From Pleurostoma richardsiae (taxonomy: Eukaryota > Ascomycota > Sordariomycetes > Calosphaeriales > Pleurostomataceae), in the NCBI GenBank assembly GCA_030052745.1, contig JANBVO010000033.1:1-64000 (forward strand): a stretch of DNA of 64,000 nucleotides. Direction: 5' to 3'. Position 1 is the first letter of the stretch. The number at the start of each line of letters is the position of its first letter. This document shows, piece by piece, positions 34,701 through 45,640 of this stretch. The translations under genes were made by a program, and so were the position numbers. Under the pieces are notes generated by a model. That model had not been told where the DNA came from. It did not search any database and was given only the letters and a program-made list of their open reading frames with translations.

Positions 34701-36086
34701 CCGGATAAAAGCACCGAGGCTTCTCCACGGGCTTCTACTCACCCTCCCCGTGTCTCCTGCGGTATTGATGTTAGTCCAAGCCCTAGCGGATGTACGTAAA
34801 GGTCTTCTCCGACCTACCCTTGATGACGGGTATTTCTATCCAGGTGGCTGTGGTTCCCTCGAAGGCAGCTGTGATTTCATAATCTGTGACCATTCAGAGG
34901 TCTAGTCCTTAAGGTGAGAGCAAGATAAGCATCCATCAGGACTCATAACCAGCGAGATGTAGTCGAAAGGTGGTTGACTCAGTGGAAGGGGTAGAAAGGG
35001 ACCCTTCAATGTGTAGCGCGCAAGGCACATGCACCGCAGACCCAGCAAAGCTGGACCATACGCATCTACGCGGTCGCGCTGGCCTAAAGGTAGGTTGGCT
35101 TGGGAAGCAGGTGAGTCCCTGCCCGCACGCTGGGTGAGCGGCGGCAGGTGAGGTTGACGCTGCATCCTCAGCTAGGCCGCGGATCAAGATGAGGTAGCAA
35201 TATTGAGATAGAATTGTGTAAGAGGTGTCCACCGGAGGTCACAATAGGGTTATGGCTGGCAGTTAGATGCCGCCCTTCTAATCACCGCCTGAAAGGTTTC
35301 TGCTATTCACCAGGGAGATGCCGGCAGGGGATAAAGATGTTTGTGTTGCTGGAGCCACCCGCGTAGAATGAATGTCGAGCAAAGACCGGTCTGCTCAAAT
35401 AAGCACTCATGATAATCCAGGTATACGTATATGAATGTGTGTATGTCTTCGAATATACAGAGTGGCAGAGGGCAGGTCATTCCCAGTCGACTTCTGGATG
35501 ATCGCCAAGGGCGCCCAGGGCCAAGACAGGTTCCGGCGGCCGAGGAGCGAGTGCCACAACCGTCCGTTCCCGGAGATCCAGCCGACCACGTTCAAGAAGC
35601 ACTTCATGCAACGGTTCGAGAGGAAGATGAGTAGTTAGCCTGCCATGACTGCAGTCTGTCTATCGCGACCTTTGACGGCTGATGCTCCTATATATGTACA
35701 GCATCGACCACCTAAATGTTTGCAGCGGTCTGTCTGACACTCACGTTCAGTGTGCTTGCGCGCGGATGCGGCTACCTCGCCGATGACAGATATGGCCTGT
35801 GCATCAGTTTGTCTGATGGATGATGATGGTCCGAGAGGCATTATCCCGGCTCTCGCGTGCTTTGGGCGCATCTGGCGTATTTGTCGGGTCGGACGACAAG
35901 AGTCAAAGCTCGGCTGTTGCGATCGTGCAAGCGGATTGCGCAATCGCGGCTCCGGATGTCGCTGGCGTCGTCATCGCCCCTCACCTTTATCAATTGGTTG
36001 CAACCCGCGATTGATAAACTGGCAAAGCCCGGTTCGAGTCAGAAGGATCAATTCCGTCACCCACCCACCCAGTCAGCCAGACAAAC
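31721..36086. other. Long gene-poor stretch upstream of the sulfatase
   Basis: More than 4 kb of normal-GC DNA with only short, conflicting frames. Two minus frames at 32806-33000 and 32531-32821 (the first with a helical run EAIARLAETSVSLMDVLVAC) and a plus frame at 35435-35638 ending in a basic segment may be gene relics. None shows a motif or a splice partner. A short imperfect GT tract lies at about 33160-33190. The last few hundred bases are the sulfatase promoter. Confidence 0.35.
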
Positions 36087-37967
36087 ATGCATCTGCCCAG
36101 CTTCGTTACCGCCACCGGCCTGTTGGTCCAGGCCGTCGCCGGGTCGGCCCCGGCGGTGGATTCCCCGGCCCAGCATCCGCTCGGACCCCCTCCGAAGTCC
36201 GGACACCGGCCGAACATCGTCTTCATCCTGACGGACGATCAGGACCTGCACCTCAACTCGCTTGACTACCTCCCGCTCATCAAGAAGCACCTGCTGGACC
36301 GCGGCACGCTGTACAAGCGGCACTTCTGCACAACCGCCGTGTGCTGCCCGTCCCGCGTGTCTCTGTGGACGGGCAAGCTTGCCCACAACACCAACGTGAC
36401 TGACGTCAATCCTCCATACGGTCAGCCCCATGACTCTTGTTGACTCAGACACAGACTGACAAGCGCAGGTGGCTACCCCAAGTTCATCAGCCAGGGGTTC
36501 AATGACAACTACCTGCCGGTGTGGCTGCAGAGCGCCGGCTACAACACCTACTACACGGGCAAGCTGTTCAACGCCCACACCGTGGACAACTACAACAGCC
36601 CCCGCGTCGGAGGCTGGACCGAGTCCGACTTCTTGCTGGACCCCTACACCTACTCCTACCTGAACTCCTCGTTCCAGCGCAACGGCGACCCGCCCGTCAG
36701 CTACGAGGGCCACCACTCAGTCGACGTCCTGGCCACCAAGGCCTACGGGTTCCTCGACGCCGCAGTGGAGGCCGGCGAGCCCTTCTTCCTGGGCATCGCT
36801 CCTGTCGCACCCCACAGCAACGTCGACATCCCGGAGGGCGAGTTCCCCAGCGACCCGCATGACATCGGCAAGGTCAAGTTCACGCCGCCGATCCCCGCCA
36901 AGCGCCACGAGCACCTGTTCAAGGACGTCAAGGTGCCGCGCACGCCGCACTTCAATCCGGACGAGCCCTCAGGGGTGAACTGGGTGGCCAAGCGGCCGCG
37001 GCTGAGCGACGAGAACGTCGAGTTCAACGACCACTTCTACCGCCAGCGCCTGCGGGCCCTGCAGTCTGTCGACGAGCTGGTCGATGGCGTCTTCGAGAGG
37101 CTGGAGCGCCACGGGATCCTCGAGGACACGTACGTCTTCTACACCTCGGACAACGGCTACCACATCAGCCAGCACCGGCTGCAGCCCGGCAAGGAGTGTG
37201 GCTTCGAGGAGGACATCAACATTCCGCTGCTCATCCGCGGGCCGGGCGTGCCCGAGAACGAGAGCACTGAGATCATCACAGCGCACATCGACCTCGCCCC
37301 GACCATCCTCGGGCTTGCGGGTGCGCCGCTGAGGGCGGACTTCGACGGCGACGCCGTCCCACTCACCAAAGCGGGCATCGGCAAGGCCACCAAGACGCGC
37401 CACGAGCACGTCACGGTCGAGTACTGGGGCTTTGCGGCGGCCGAGGGCGGTGATTTCGACGAGACTCGCATCATCGTCAACAACACATACAAGGCGCTGC
37501 GCATCATCAGCGGCTCCTACAACCTGTACTACTCTGTCTGGTGCACCAACGAGCACGAGCTGTACGACCTGACCGTGAGTGCACCCTCTCAAAGCCGTGA
37601 ACTCTGCTGACAGCACCAGACCGATCCGTACCAGCTCACGAACCTCCTCGCCAGCGGAAAGTCGCCCTCGGCTCTCCTGGGAGTTCCTCTGCACAAGGTC
37701 ATCAACCGCCTGGACTCGCTCCTCTTCGTGCTCAAGTCCTGCAAGGCGCAGTCCTGCGTCCGCCCGTGGGAGGCCCTGCACCCGGAGGGCAACGTGCAGA
37801 CCCTGTGGGACGCGCTGAACCCGCGGTTCGACCGCTTCTACGTGCAGCAGGCGCGCGTGCGCTACGACCACTGCGAGCTCGGGTACCTCCTGGACGCCGA
37901 GGGTCCGCAGTTCGAGAAGGACGGGCTGGTCTATCGCCAGGGCGTCCCGTGGCACGAGTGGGTGTAG
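36087..37967 (+). CDS. Secreted arylsulfatase-type sulfatase
   Basis: Three exons (36087-36420, 36469-37574, 37620-37967), all GT-AG, give 595 residues. A signal peptide of about 20 residues starts the protein. The sulfatase (PF00884) metal-site motif NIVFILTDDQD is at about 43-53. The formylglycine signature CCPSR at 86-90 has Cys86 as the residue to be converted. YYTGKLFN, APHSNVD and YTSDNGYHISQHRLQPGKE are the further conserved active-site segments. The C-terminal part contains DPYQLTNL, the usual DPxExxNL motif. It should remove sulfate from aryl or carbohydrate esters outside the cell, for sulfur supply or substrate breakdown. Codons are strongly GC-rich at third positions, as in the next genes to the right and unlike the 9-29 kb genes. 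Confidence 0.92.
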
Positions 37968-38496
37968 ACGATCCGCTTTGTAAATAGGACCATGTACGTA
38001 AATCAGGCGAAAAGATCACGAAAAGGGGAGACCGGGAGGCAATTCGAGGTGTAGCGATGTGTAGGAAAAGCCGAGGAGATAGCCAGTTCTAGACTTGAAT
38101 TGAACGACGGCCTGCATTGTGCCATGCACGGCCGCCGATAGCCTCCTTGAAGAAGATGACTCTTCGCTGCCGTGCATGTGCGTGATCCGCGTTGATTTGC
38201 CGGCTCTTGATGTCGCCATCTCGCGCAATACTAGCGGCTCCGGTCCCGCCCCTCCGGCTCTGCACAACCTGAAGATTCCTGCACCAGGAGACACAAACGA
38301 TACCTGCGCTCAAATATGTCTGTATCTCTCTCTCACGTGCTACGTAAAATATCGTGTGGAGGCGCTTCTGCCTGGTGCCAAAGCAACCTGTGAAGAATCA
38401 CCACTCGCTACACGCCTCCCGACGACAACTCTGCAACTCCCACACCGCTCTTGATCTGGAAGAAGCCTAAAGTGTCGAGAAGACCGAAAAGAGGAG
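37968..38496. other. Intergenic region, promoter of MFS2
   Basis: No gene is supported. It holds the 3' region of the sulfatase and the promoter of the second MFS gene. Confidence 0.4.
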
Positions 38497-40619
38497 ATGG
38501 GTCAGAATGATCCTGGGCCCAGCGAGGCGCCGAGCCTCAAGAAAGAGAGCGAGTACTCACCGCTGCTCAACAACCAGGAGTCAGCCAGCATAAGCGAGGC
38601 ATACGCCACGTTCGCGCCTTCGAGCTCGACAGACTCTTCCGACGACTCAGCGAGGGCCTCCCTGTCTTCCGATGAGGAGTCTCTGGGCGGCTCAACGCCC
38701 GTCGAGGGTGCGCCTCCGCAGCTGCCTCGTGCGGCGGTGCTGAGGATCATCTTCGTGCTCCTCCTCGGTACGGCTATCCTCTTGTTGTCGTAGCGGGATA
38801 TGCTGACAGGACAAGCGGTGTTCGTCTTCAACGCGGACAGCTCGCTGGTGATGGCGACGCATCCCATCATCGCCTCCGAGTTCAATGCCCTCGAGTCCTC
38901 GAGCTGGCTGGTCACCGGCTTTGGCCTTGCCGGGTCGGCCACGCAGGTCATCGTAAGCTGTGCCGCGGGAACATGCTGACGCGCGCTGACACTCCAAGTT
39001 CGGCAAATTGAGCGACATCTACGGGCGGAAGCCGATCATCCTGTTCTGCTACATAGTGTTTGCCATTGGCTGGTAAGCAGCTCCCGTCCACGTCTTGTGC
39101 TTGTGCTGACCGTCGGAAGCCTGATCGTGTAAGTGGGAACCTGCTGCGTTGCATTCTAAGCTCACACTTCGAAGGGGCATGGGCCAGTCCATGGTGATGG
39201 TCATCCTCGGCCGAGTCCTCTCCGGGAGCGTCGGCGCCGGCATGTCGGTGCTCGTCTCGATCCTCATCACCGACCTCATCCCCATCAGAGAGGTCGCAAC
39301 CTGGCGAGCCTACGTCAACGTCGCTGCCACGACCGGACGCGGTGTCGGAGGGCCGCTGGGCGGGTACCTCGCGGACCTGATAGGCTGGCGGTATTCATTC
39401 ATCGGACAAGCCCCCCTGCTTCTCCTGGCCGTCGTCCTCTGCTGGATCTACCTCCCCGCCAAGACACAGAGGCTCCCGGACCTGCCGAGCAAGGAAGATG
39501 GCGGCAACAAGCTGGCTCGAGTCGACTTCCTGGGTTCGGCTCTCCTCGGGCTCCTGATCCTGTGCTTCCTGCTCCCCCTGGAGATCGGCGGCGTCAAGGT
39601 CCCTTGGACGCACCCCGCGATCCCGGCGCTGTTCGGCTCGGCTGCCGTGCTGACGGTACTCTTCATCGTGGCTGAGAAGCGCTGGGCGAGGGAGCCTATC
39701 CTGCCGCTGGAGCTGTTCACCCGCAAGGATACCGTCCTGTCGCTGCTTGTCATGATCCTGCAAGCCGCCGCTCAACTAGGGGCAAGTCTAACGGTCCTCT
39801 AGCCATGAACACCTGCTGACAGAGTCTAGCTGATGTTCTGCGTCCCGCTGTATTTTCAGGTCACGATGAAGGTCTCGAGCACCGAGGCAGGCACTCACCT
39901 GCTGCCGGCCTTTGCGGGAAACGCCATAGGCGCCATCCTGTCCGGTGTCTTCATCAACCGGTACGTCGTCTGCTTTCGTATGATACCGCGAGACTGACAG
40001 AAGCAGGACCGGCAAGTACAAGTGGCTTATCTACTTCGCCACACTCTCGGCGGCCCTCAGCTACTCCTTGCTGCTGCTCCGCTGGCACGGCAAGACGAAC
40101 TGGTGGGAGGCGCTTTACATCTTTCCCGGGTAAGTCCGATGTAGTCTCTCAAGACAACAGCGCTGACCATAGATAGTGGCTTCGGAACCGGCATGGCCCA
40201 GAGCGTCATCTTCATCTCTCTGCAGGCGGCCGTCGAACCCCATCACATCGCCCCGGCCGTGTCCGCTTTGTACCTCTCGACCGGACTCGGCGCCATCGTC
40301 GGCCTGGCAAGCATGAGCGCCCTGCTCCAGCAGGCTTTGAGGAAGACTCTGGAGAGCCGGCTGTTAGCGCTCGGCTTAGAAGCAGCGCAGAGGGCAGAGG
40401 TATGCTTCCCCAGATATGCGATGAGAGTAATGCTAACGCTTGCAGATCATCTCGAGCGCCGTGTCGAGCGTCGACTATATCTTCCAGGCCAAGGGTAAGA
40501 TCGCAGAGGCCGTCGTGGCCTCGTATGTGGATGGGCTGTGGTATACGCACGGGATGTCTCTTGCCCTCTCCTTGCTGGCATTCTTCCTCTCTCTCCCTCT
40601 TAAAGAGTACAAGTTGTGA
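38497..40619 (+). CDS. MFS transporter, Fnx1/Vba-like (vacuolar amino acid / multidrug)
   Basis: Nine exons (38497-38767, 38810-38952, 38999-39072, 39120-39128, 39175-39781, 39830-39960, 40007-40129, 40177-40399, 40446-40619) give 584 residues. An acidic, Ser-rich N-terminus of about 75 residues leads into the first helix. NADSSLVMATHPIIASEFNA, SSWLVTGFGLAGSATQVIFG and KLSDIYGRKPIILFCYI are family signatures of DHA2/Fnx1-Vba transporters. GRVLSGSVGAGMSVLVSILI and GPLGGYLADLIGWRYSFIGQ follow. Up to 14 membrane helices are expected. Exon 4 is a proposed 9-nt microexon and intron 5 is GC-AG (both listed separately). It probably sits in the vacuolar or plasma membrane. The HET gene begins 213 bp downstream in the same direction. 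Confidence 0.88.
39120..39128 (+). other. Proposed 9-nt microexon of the Fnx1-like transporter
   Basis: CCTGATCGT sits between ...GGAAG and GTAAGTG. Included, it turns the join into AIGCLIVGMGQS, matching the conserved GCLxxGxGQS of the family. Skipped, the 102-nt stretch would leave AIGWGMGQS, also in frame but two residues short of the family and lacking the conserved Cys-Leu. Confidence 0.55.
39782..39829 (+). other. GC-AG intron in the Fnx1-like transporter
   Basis: The donor is GCAAGT and the acceptor GTCTAG, with a branch-like CTGAC about 13 nt before the end. Its removal joins AAAQLG to LMFCVPLYFQV in frame. Confidence 0.75.
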
Positions 40620-40832
40620 GCATAGATCCAAACCCATAAGCATTTAGCTGCATAATCCTAGATCCCTCGAGACTATAGATACTCCATATTTATGCGCGCT
40701 AGTGTATCGAACTCCTGACTGTTCTCCATCGCTGAGAAGTTGGGGGCCGTTTGCCGTCGTATCTGCAGGTCTAGTTTATTTAGAGCCGAACATTCCCCCT
40801 TCTAGCTGACGTTGTAATCCCGACTTTATCAG

Positions 40833-42689
40833 ATGTCGCCCGCCCAGTCAGACATGGCGAGTTTATACTCGCATCTCGATCCCGAGAAATCAGAGATCCG
40901 CGTGATAACGCTCTCTCCCGCGAAAGACGAGAATTCCGGCATCCAGTGCTCCCTCCGTACCGTCTCTTTGGACGAGAAACCTCGATTCGACGCTCTTTCG
41001 TACGTCTGGGGCGATGTCGCGGTCACAGACGACATCACCGTCGAGGGGCAGCGTTTCCCGGTCACTCTCAACCTCAGGGACGCCCTGCGGCACCTGCGGC
41101 ACCCGAAAAAGCCGCGGACGCTGTGGATCGACGCCATATGCATCAACCAGACCGACATGGACGAGAAGAGCCACCAGGTCCCGCTGATGGGGCGCATCTA
41201 CTCCGAGGCCCAGGACGTGCTCGTGTGGCTCGGCCCGTCGACTGAAGACACCGAGCTGGCCATCTCCTGGGCCCAGACGTACATCGAGAAGTCGCTGGGC
41301 CCGTCGTCGCGCCCCTGGTTCAAGCTGAGCTCCCGCGCGCTCTTCTCCGAGTCCGCCAGGCGAGAGAAGAACCTCGCGGTGCTCCGGGCGACCGACGGCT
41401 TCTGGGACATCTACACGCGGCCCTACTGGACCCGGATGTGGACCTTCCAGGAGTTCGCGCTGCCCGCGCGCGAGCCGGTCTGCTACTGCGGGCGCCAGGC
41501 CATCCTCGCGGCGTCGACGCTCGCCGACGCGCTCGACCCGCTGCAGCAGGCCGTCAGCGAGATCAGGGACGGGATCCTGGCCATCCCGAGCGGCACAGAC
41601 GACCCCGTGCAGGTGTCGTACGCCAAGGCCGCCCTCGCGCACCTGCACAGCATCAACGAGAAGATCGTCGCCCACTACCACCTCTCCATCTCGCCCTCGC
41701 TGCTGCGGTCCCTGCGCGGCGCCCGGGACACCACCCTGGCCTACCTCATCGCCGTGACCTCCGACCGCCGCTGCGGCGAGCCGCGCGACAGGTTTTTTGC
41801 TCTGTACGGCATGGCTCCCGCGGCGCAGGCGGCGTCCCCGGTGGACTACACTAAGCCCCTCGGGCGGATCGCGCTGGAGGTCACATCGTTCGTCTTCGAC
41901 GAGAACGCGTTCAACATCTACGGCGTGTTCGGCCTGCACGCCGACCGGCTGGCGGGTGGGCGGTACCCCAGCTGGGCGCCGGACTTTGGGCAGACGCACG
42001 CGGAGGAGCCGAACCGCCACTACGTGACGGTGCCGATCGTCAAGGCGCTGTACAGGCAGACGGCGAGGCCGCGGATCTCGGCGGACCTCCGCAGCCTGAC
42101 GGTCTGGGGGACGGTCGTCGGAGAGACCAAGGTCCTGCTGAGGTTCGCCGATGACGCCCCGGGGATCATCGCGCAGGTCGGCGACCTGCTTCGCTCGGCT
42201 TCTGACGGCGCGGCGGACCCGCTCTGGAAGGGGCTGCGGAGCTACGCGAAGCTGCGGGAGAGAGTGCTGCGCGCCGTCGTCTCGCACCTGCCCGGCGGCA
42301 AGGACTTCTCCAGCGCGCAGCTGATCGAGGCGGTAGAAGAGCTGGATCGCGAGCGACTGGCGGGAAGAGACCTGAAGATGTCGGACCAGCGCCGCGTGAT
42401 TCTGCTGAGCACCGGCGGCCTCTCCGTCGTCGCGGGGCGGGTGCTGTTCATCACGGACACAGGGACCTTTGGGGTCGGCGTCTCCTTGATCGCAGATGGA
42501 GATACGCTCACCTTTCTTCAGAACAATACAACCCCCATGGCCCTCCGCCGGGATACATCGGCGGAGCAGGAGAGCTTTAAAATGGTTGGGACGGCCTACG
42601 TCGACGGGATCACGGAGGGCGAGTGTCGCAGCTCGGAGCTGGTGGACACTCTTGTAAGCCAGACACCGAGGCAGTTCCTGCTCACCTAG
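40833..42689 (+). CDS. HET-domain protein (heterokaryon-incompatibility-like)
   Basis: Intron-free gene of 618 residues. The HET domain (PF06985) spans about residues 45-210 with FDALSYVWGD, LRDALRHLRHP, LWIDAICINQTDMDEKSHQV, YSEAQDVLVWLGPS and the closing RPYWTRMWTFQEFAL. The remainder has GEPRDRFFALYGMAP and a moderately conserved C-terminal region typical of long HET proteins, but no NACHT, WD40 or ankyrin partner is seen. Proteins of this family take part in non-self recognition and regulated cell death in filamentous ascomycetes; the function of this one is unknown. The first ATG is used; the second (residue 8) is also possible. Very GC-rich at third positions. Confidence 0.9.
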   Translation: MSPAQSDMASLYSHLDPEKSEIRVITLSPAKDENSGIQCSLRTVSLDEKPRFDALSYVWGDVAVTDDITVEGQRFPVTLNLRDALRHLRHPKKPRTLWIDAICINQTDMDEKSHQVPLMGRIYSEAQDVLVWLGPSTEDTELAISWAQTYIEKSLGPSSRPWFKLSSRALFSESARREKNLAVLRATDGFWDIYTRPYWTRMWTFQEFALPAREPVCYCGRQAILAASTLADALDPLQQAVSEIRDGILAIPSGTDDPVQVSYAKAALAHLHSINEKIVAHYHLSISPSLLRSLRGARDTTLAYLIAVTSDRRCGEPRDRFFALYGMAPAAQAASPVDYTKPLGRIALEVTSFVFDENAFNIYGVFGLHADRLAGGRYPSWAPDFGQTHAEEPNRHYVTVPIVKALYRQTARPRISADLRSLTVWGTVVGETKVLLRFADDAPGIIAQVGDLLRSASDGAADPLWKGLRSYAKLRERVLRAVVSHLPGGKDFSSAQLIEAVEELDRERLAGRDLKMSDQRRVILLSTGGLSVVAGRVLFITDTGTFGVGVSLIADGDTLTFLQNNTTPMALRRDTSAEQESFKMVGTAYVDGITEGECRSSELVDTLVSQTPRQFLLT

Positions 42690-42894
42690 ATCGTAGATGT
42701 CTCCAGCACGAAGCAGCTTGTGGTACAGAAAAGATCAAGAAACAGTTCTCATTGTGTATATGGTATCGTATTACGCCTCCGCTTGGCACCTCAGTACATG
42801 ACGTTCGCTAAGGGGGTATCATCGCAATGCTTCTTCATGTGCAAGACATACGCGCTGAATGCTCTCCGACCTGATCTCTCTTTTGCTTCAACGA

Positions 42895-44828
42895 CTACCG
42901 TCCCGGCTCTTTTCCTTTACCCGCCTCTCCTGGCTGCTCCGCAGGGACAGGCGCCGCCGGTGGAGCTTCAGTTGGCTCTGGGACTGCGGGAGGAGGCATC
43001 GTCGGGGCAGCGGCTGCCGGGGGTTCCGGGGCAGTAGGTAGAATCGCGGGCGTGACCTCGATACTGGGGACGCGTCCCACCGGGCGGCCAGGTAGAGGAG
43101 GCGCCAGGAAGCCGTCCCTGGTGTGAGCACGGGGTGGCTCGCCGACCTCGGGCGCGCCCGCATCAGAGACAGACGGAGCGAGAGTGCCCTTCTCGGCTGC
43201 GTCGTCTCTGGCTTTCTTGGCCCGCCGATTGCGGATGGCCAAGAGAATGATGCCACCGATGAGCAGCGCCCCGGCTGCCGCGCCTACTGCCGCGCCGACG
43301 ACGGCCCCGACCGACGGAAGGTGAGGACCGGAGTCATCCCCGTTGTTGAGCGAGCCGTCGTCGCTGCTGCCCGAGCCCGAGCCCGAGCCGCTGCTCCCGG
43401 TGCTGCTGCTTCCCGGCCGGCGCGTGGCCGTGGCCCTGGCCGTGGTGGTGGCGCACCCCGACGCGGGGCACACCTTCGTCGCCGACGGCACGGCGGCCCC
43501 GTACGAAGCAAACGGCACGACGGCCTCGTCGGCGGCGCCGAACTTGACCGGCGCGAAGGCGACCTCGCTGTTGACGAGGTCGAAGACGGTGTAGGTGCGG
43601 CGCAGCAGGGTGCTCCCGAGGTTCCAGTAGCCGCTGGACGAGTACGAGTAGTAGCTGCTGCCGTTCTGGATGCCGAAGACGCACCAGTTCTCGGGGTCGT
43701 CGATGTCGTAGTTGTAGTAGCTGTCGGTGGCGTACTGGCCGTGCGGCACCACCAGGTCCTCCATGGTGGCCGTGACGACCGGGCCTCTCCAGTCGCCGAG
43801 CGCGAAGGTGAAGACGTTGGACGCGTTGCGCGCCGAGCACGGCACGATGGCGACGCCGTAGTACGAGTCGTAGGTGGCGCCGACGACCTCCCAGATCTGC
43901 TCGGCGAGCACGCTCGGCAGGTTGGACACGGAGTCGGGTGGGCTGACGGCCACGGACAGCGGCAGCTGGTTGGAGTCGACGGCCAGCAGCTCGGACGAGT
44001 TGCTGGTGCCGTTGATCGAGTACAGGTCGACCATGAACGCCAGGGAGCCCGTCGTGTAGCTGTACGAGTCGTACTGCGAGGACTGCGAGGCGTCGATGCG
44101 CGCGAGCGTGCCGTCGAACTTGGCCGCGTCCACGGCGCCGAACAGGATGCTGCCGGCCGAGGCGTCGGCGTCGTCCAGCCAGATGCTGTAGGCGGTCGTG
44201 TTGATCAGATCCTGCCCCAGCAGCCGGTCCGGGAAGTTGTCGTAGCTCGAGTCGTTGTAGCCGAGGCCCAGCATGCCCACGTAGTGGTTCGTCTGGTTGA
44301 CCAGCCCCATCGACAGGTCGGTCACCTCGACGCCGCCCAGCGTCAGCGTGTCGCTGAAGTACACGCCGTAGCCGTACGTGCCGTCGTCGGTCTCCACGTA
44401 GAAGTCCCCGCCGTCCGAGTACGAGTAGTAGTCGTCGTCGCTGCTGTGGTCCTCGAGCGCGAACGTCGACGACCGCTTGTAGTTGACTGCGCCCGTTAGC
44501 CGCGATCCACGCCCCAGTGTCAGGGAGACGCACATGTGCCCCAGTTGCAGTAGTCCGAGTACCGAGTGCAGTAGTCGGCGTTGGTGTCGATCACCCACGT
44601 GTACGCCGACGAGGGCGACAGCACCAGCTCGACCTCCTGCGCCGGCGTGCCGACCGAGGCGTTGACGATGTACGTCCACTCGTTCGTCCACAGCGGCGCC
44701 GAGGGGGTGTCGTCGCGGGCGCGCTCATGCTTGGCGGTAGGGGCGGCCGACTGCCGCGAGAACGAGAGGCGCACCTGGGCCTGCGCGAGGCCGACGCATA
44801 GTAGCGCGGAGCGAAGAGACGTCTTCAT
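42895..44828 (-). CDS. Pepsin-fold (A1-like) membrane-anchored protein lacking both catalytic aspartates
   Basis: Two exons (44828-44534, 44486-42895) give 628 residues. A signal peptide (about 18 residues) is followed by the A1 protease fold: IVNASVGTPAQEVELVLS, then WGTFNYKRSSTF across the intron, a flap-like region (GDFYVETDDGTYGYGVYFSD) and MLGLGYND. The first active-site motif, normally DTGS, reads SPSS (71-74). The second, normally DSGT, lies in VSPPDSVSNLP (about 279-289) and also lacks the aspartate. After a Ser/Gly/Asp-rich stalk there is one membrane helix (about 492-516), a basic stop-transfer RNRRAKK and a Pro/Ala-rich cytoplasmic tail. The fold without catalysis suggests a binding or sensing role at the cell surface. 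No frame damage is seen. Confidence 0.88.
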
Positions 44829-45640
44829 GATGGAAGACGGGAAACGAATGGCTGCGAAGAGAGTCGCATACTCCAGCGAGAGACCGGCAGGGCAGAGGAG
44901 CCGTTATGAGGAGGAGGTAAACATCGCCAGAGGCAAAGGATCGCGAGAAATCTCCTGCTCGTCAGGAGTCGATCCTCTGGCGGTTGGTCCCTCTTCTGCC
45001 TGGCCTGCCTAGCCCGGCTAGCCCTCAAGGGGACGCCGCCAAGAATTCGTATTTTACTGCATCGCGTGATTGGGCCTCGCTGCGGATCCGAGATGAGCTC
45101 TGACAACGGCCTGGCGCCGCGCCTCACACTAACAGCCTTTGGGGATAGGCCCGCGAGCAGGGGATAAGCTTAACGGCGATTTCAGCACCTTAAACTTAAA
45201 AATAGCGATGGCGAGAGCGGCAGAGGCCGGACTTGCTCATCGCCACATCTGGTCGAGACTCGGAGCCGTCAATCGTAGACTCGCGCCGACTGAAGGCCTG
45301 GCGACCAACGACCAACAAGCCAACCAAGACGGACCGACCGTGAAGAATTTGCTCGCGGATACAATGCTGTTGCAAGTGTTTCGGCGTTGACGTTCCCCTG
45401 TTGGTTCCTAGAAAGACGAGCAGTCACCGTTTCTTGCACCTGCTGTGCTCTTCTCGGACCTCATTCCGCAGAAGCTGAGAACTCGTCGGTGCTTTTTTCG
45501 CTCCAGAAAAGGGTGTTGAATTGCCACTTCGACGACTGGCTAACTTCAGATGCGCTCTTACTCATGAGAGCTGCGTCGCGAAGGCAAGCCTCAAGTGACG
45601 GGATATCGCAGGAGTGACAGAAGGCGCTTGAAATGGCCTC
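44829..45640. other. Intergenic stretch
   Basis: Promoter side of the pepsin-fold gene and downstream side of the decayed gene. No further gene is supported. Confidence 0.35.

Noticed and set aside
36969-37955. 328-codon minus-strand frame over the sulfatase
   Set aside because: Shadow. The plus strand has the complete sulfatase motif set, and the minus product is repetitive Val/Leu/Arg/Asp.
38770-38815. Premature stop in the second MFS gene after the first 98 codons
   Set aside because: A 42-nt GT-AG intron (38768-38809) removes it and joins FVLLLG to QAVFVFNADSS.
40890-42287. 465-codon minus-strand frame
   Set aside because: Shadow of the HET gene caused by high third-position GC. Low-complexity Arg/Val/Asp composition.
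43123-44499. 458-codon plus-strand frame
   Set aside because: Antisense shadow of the GC-rich pepsin-fold gene. It is Arg/Val/Ala/Gly-rich without motifs, while the minus strand carries clear A1-fold signatures.
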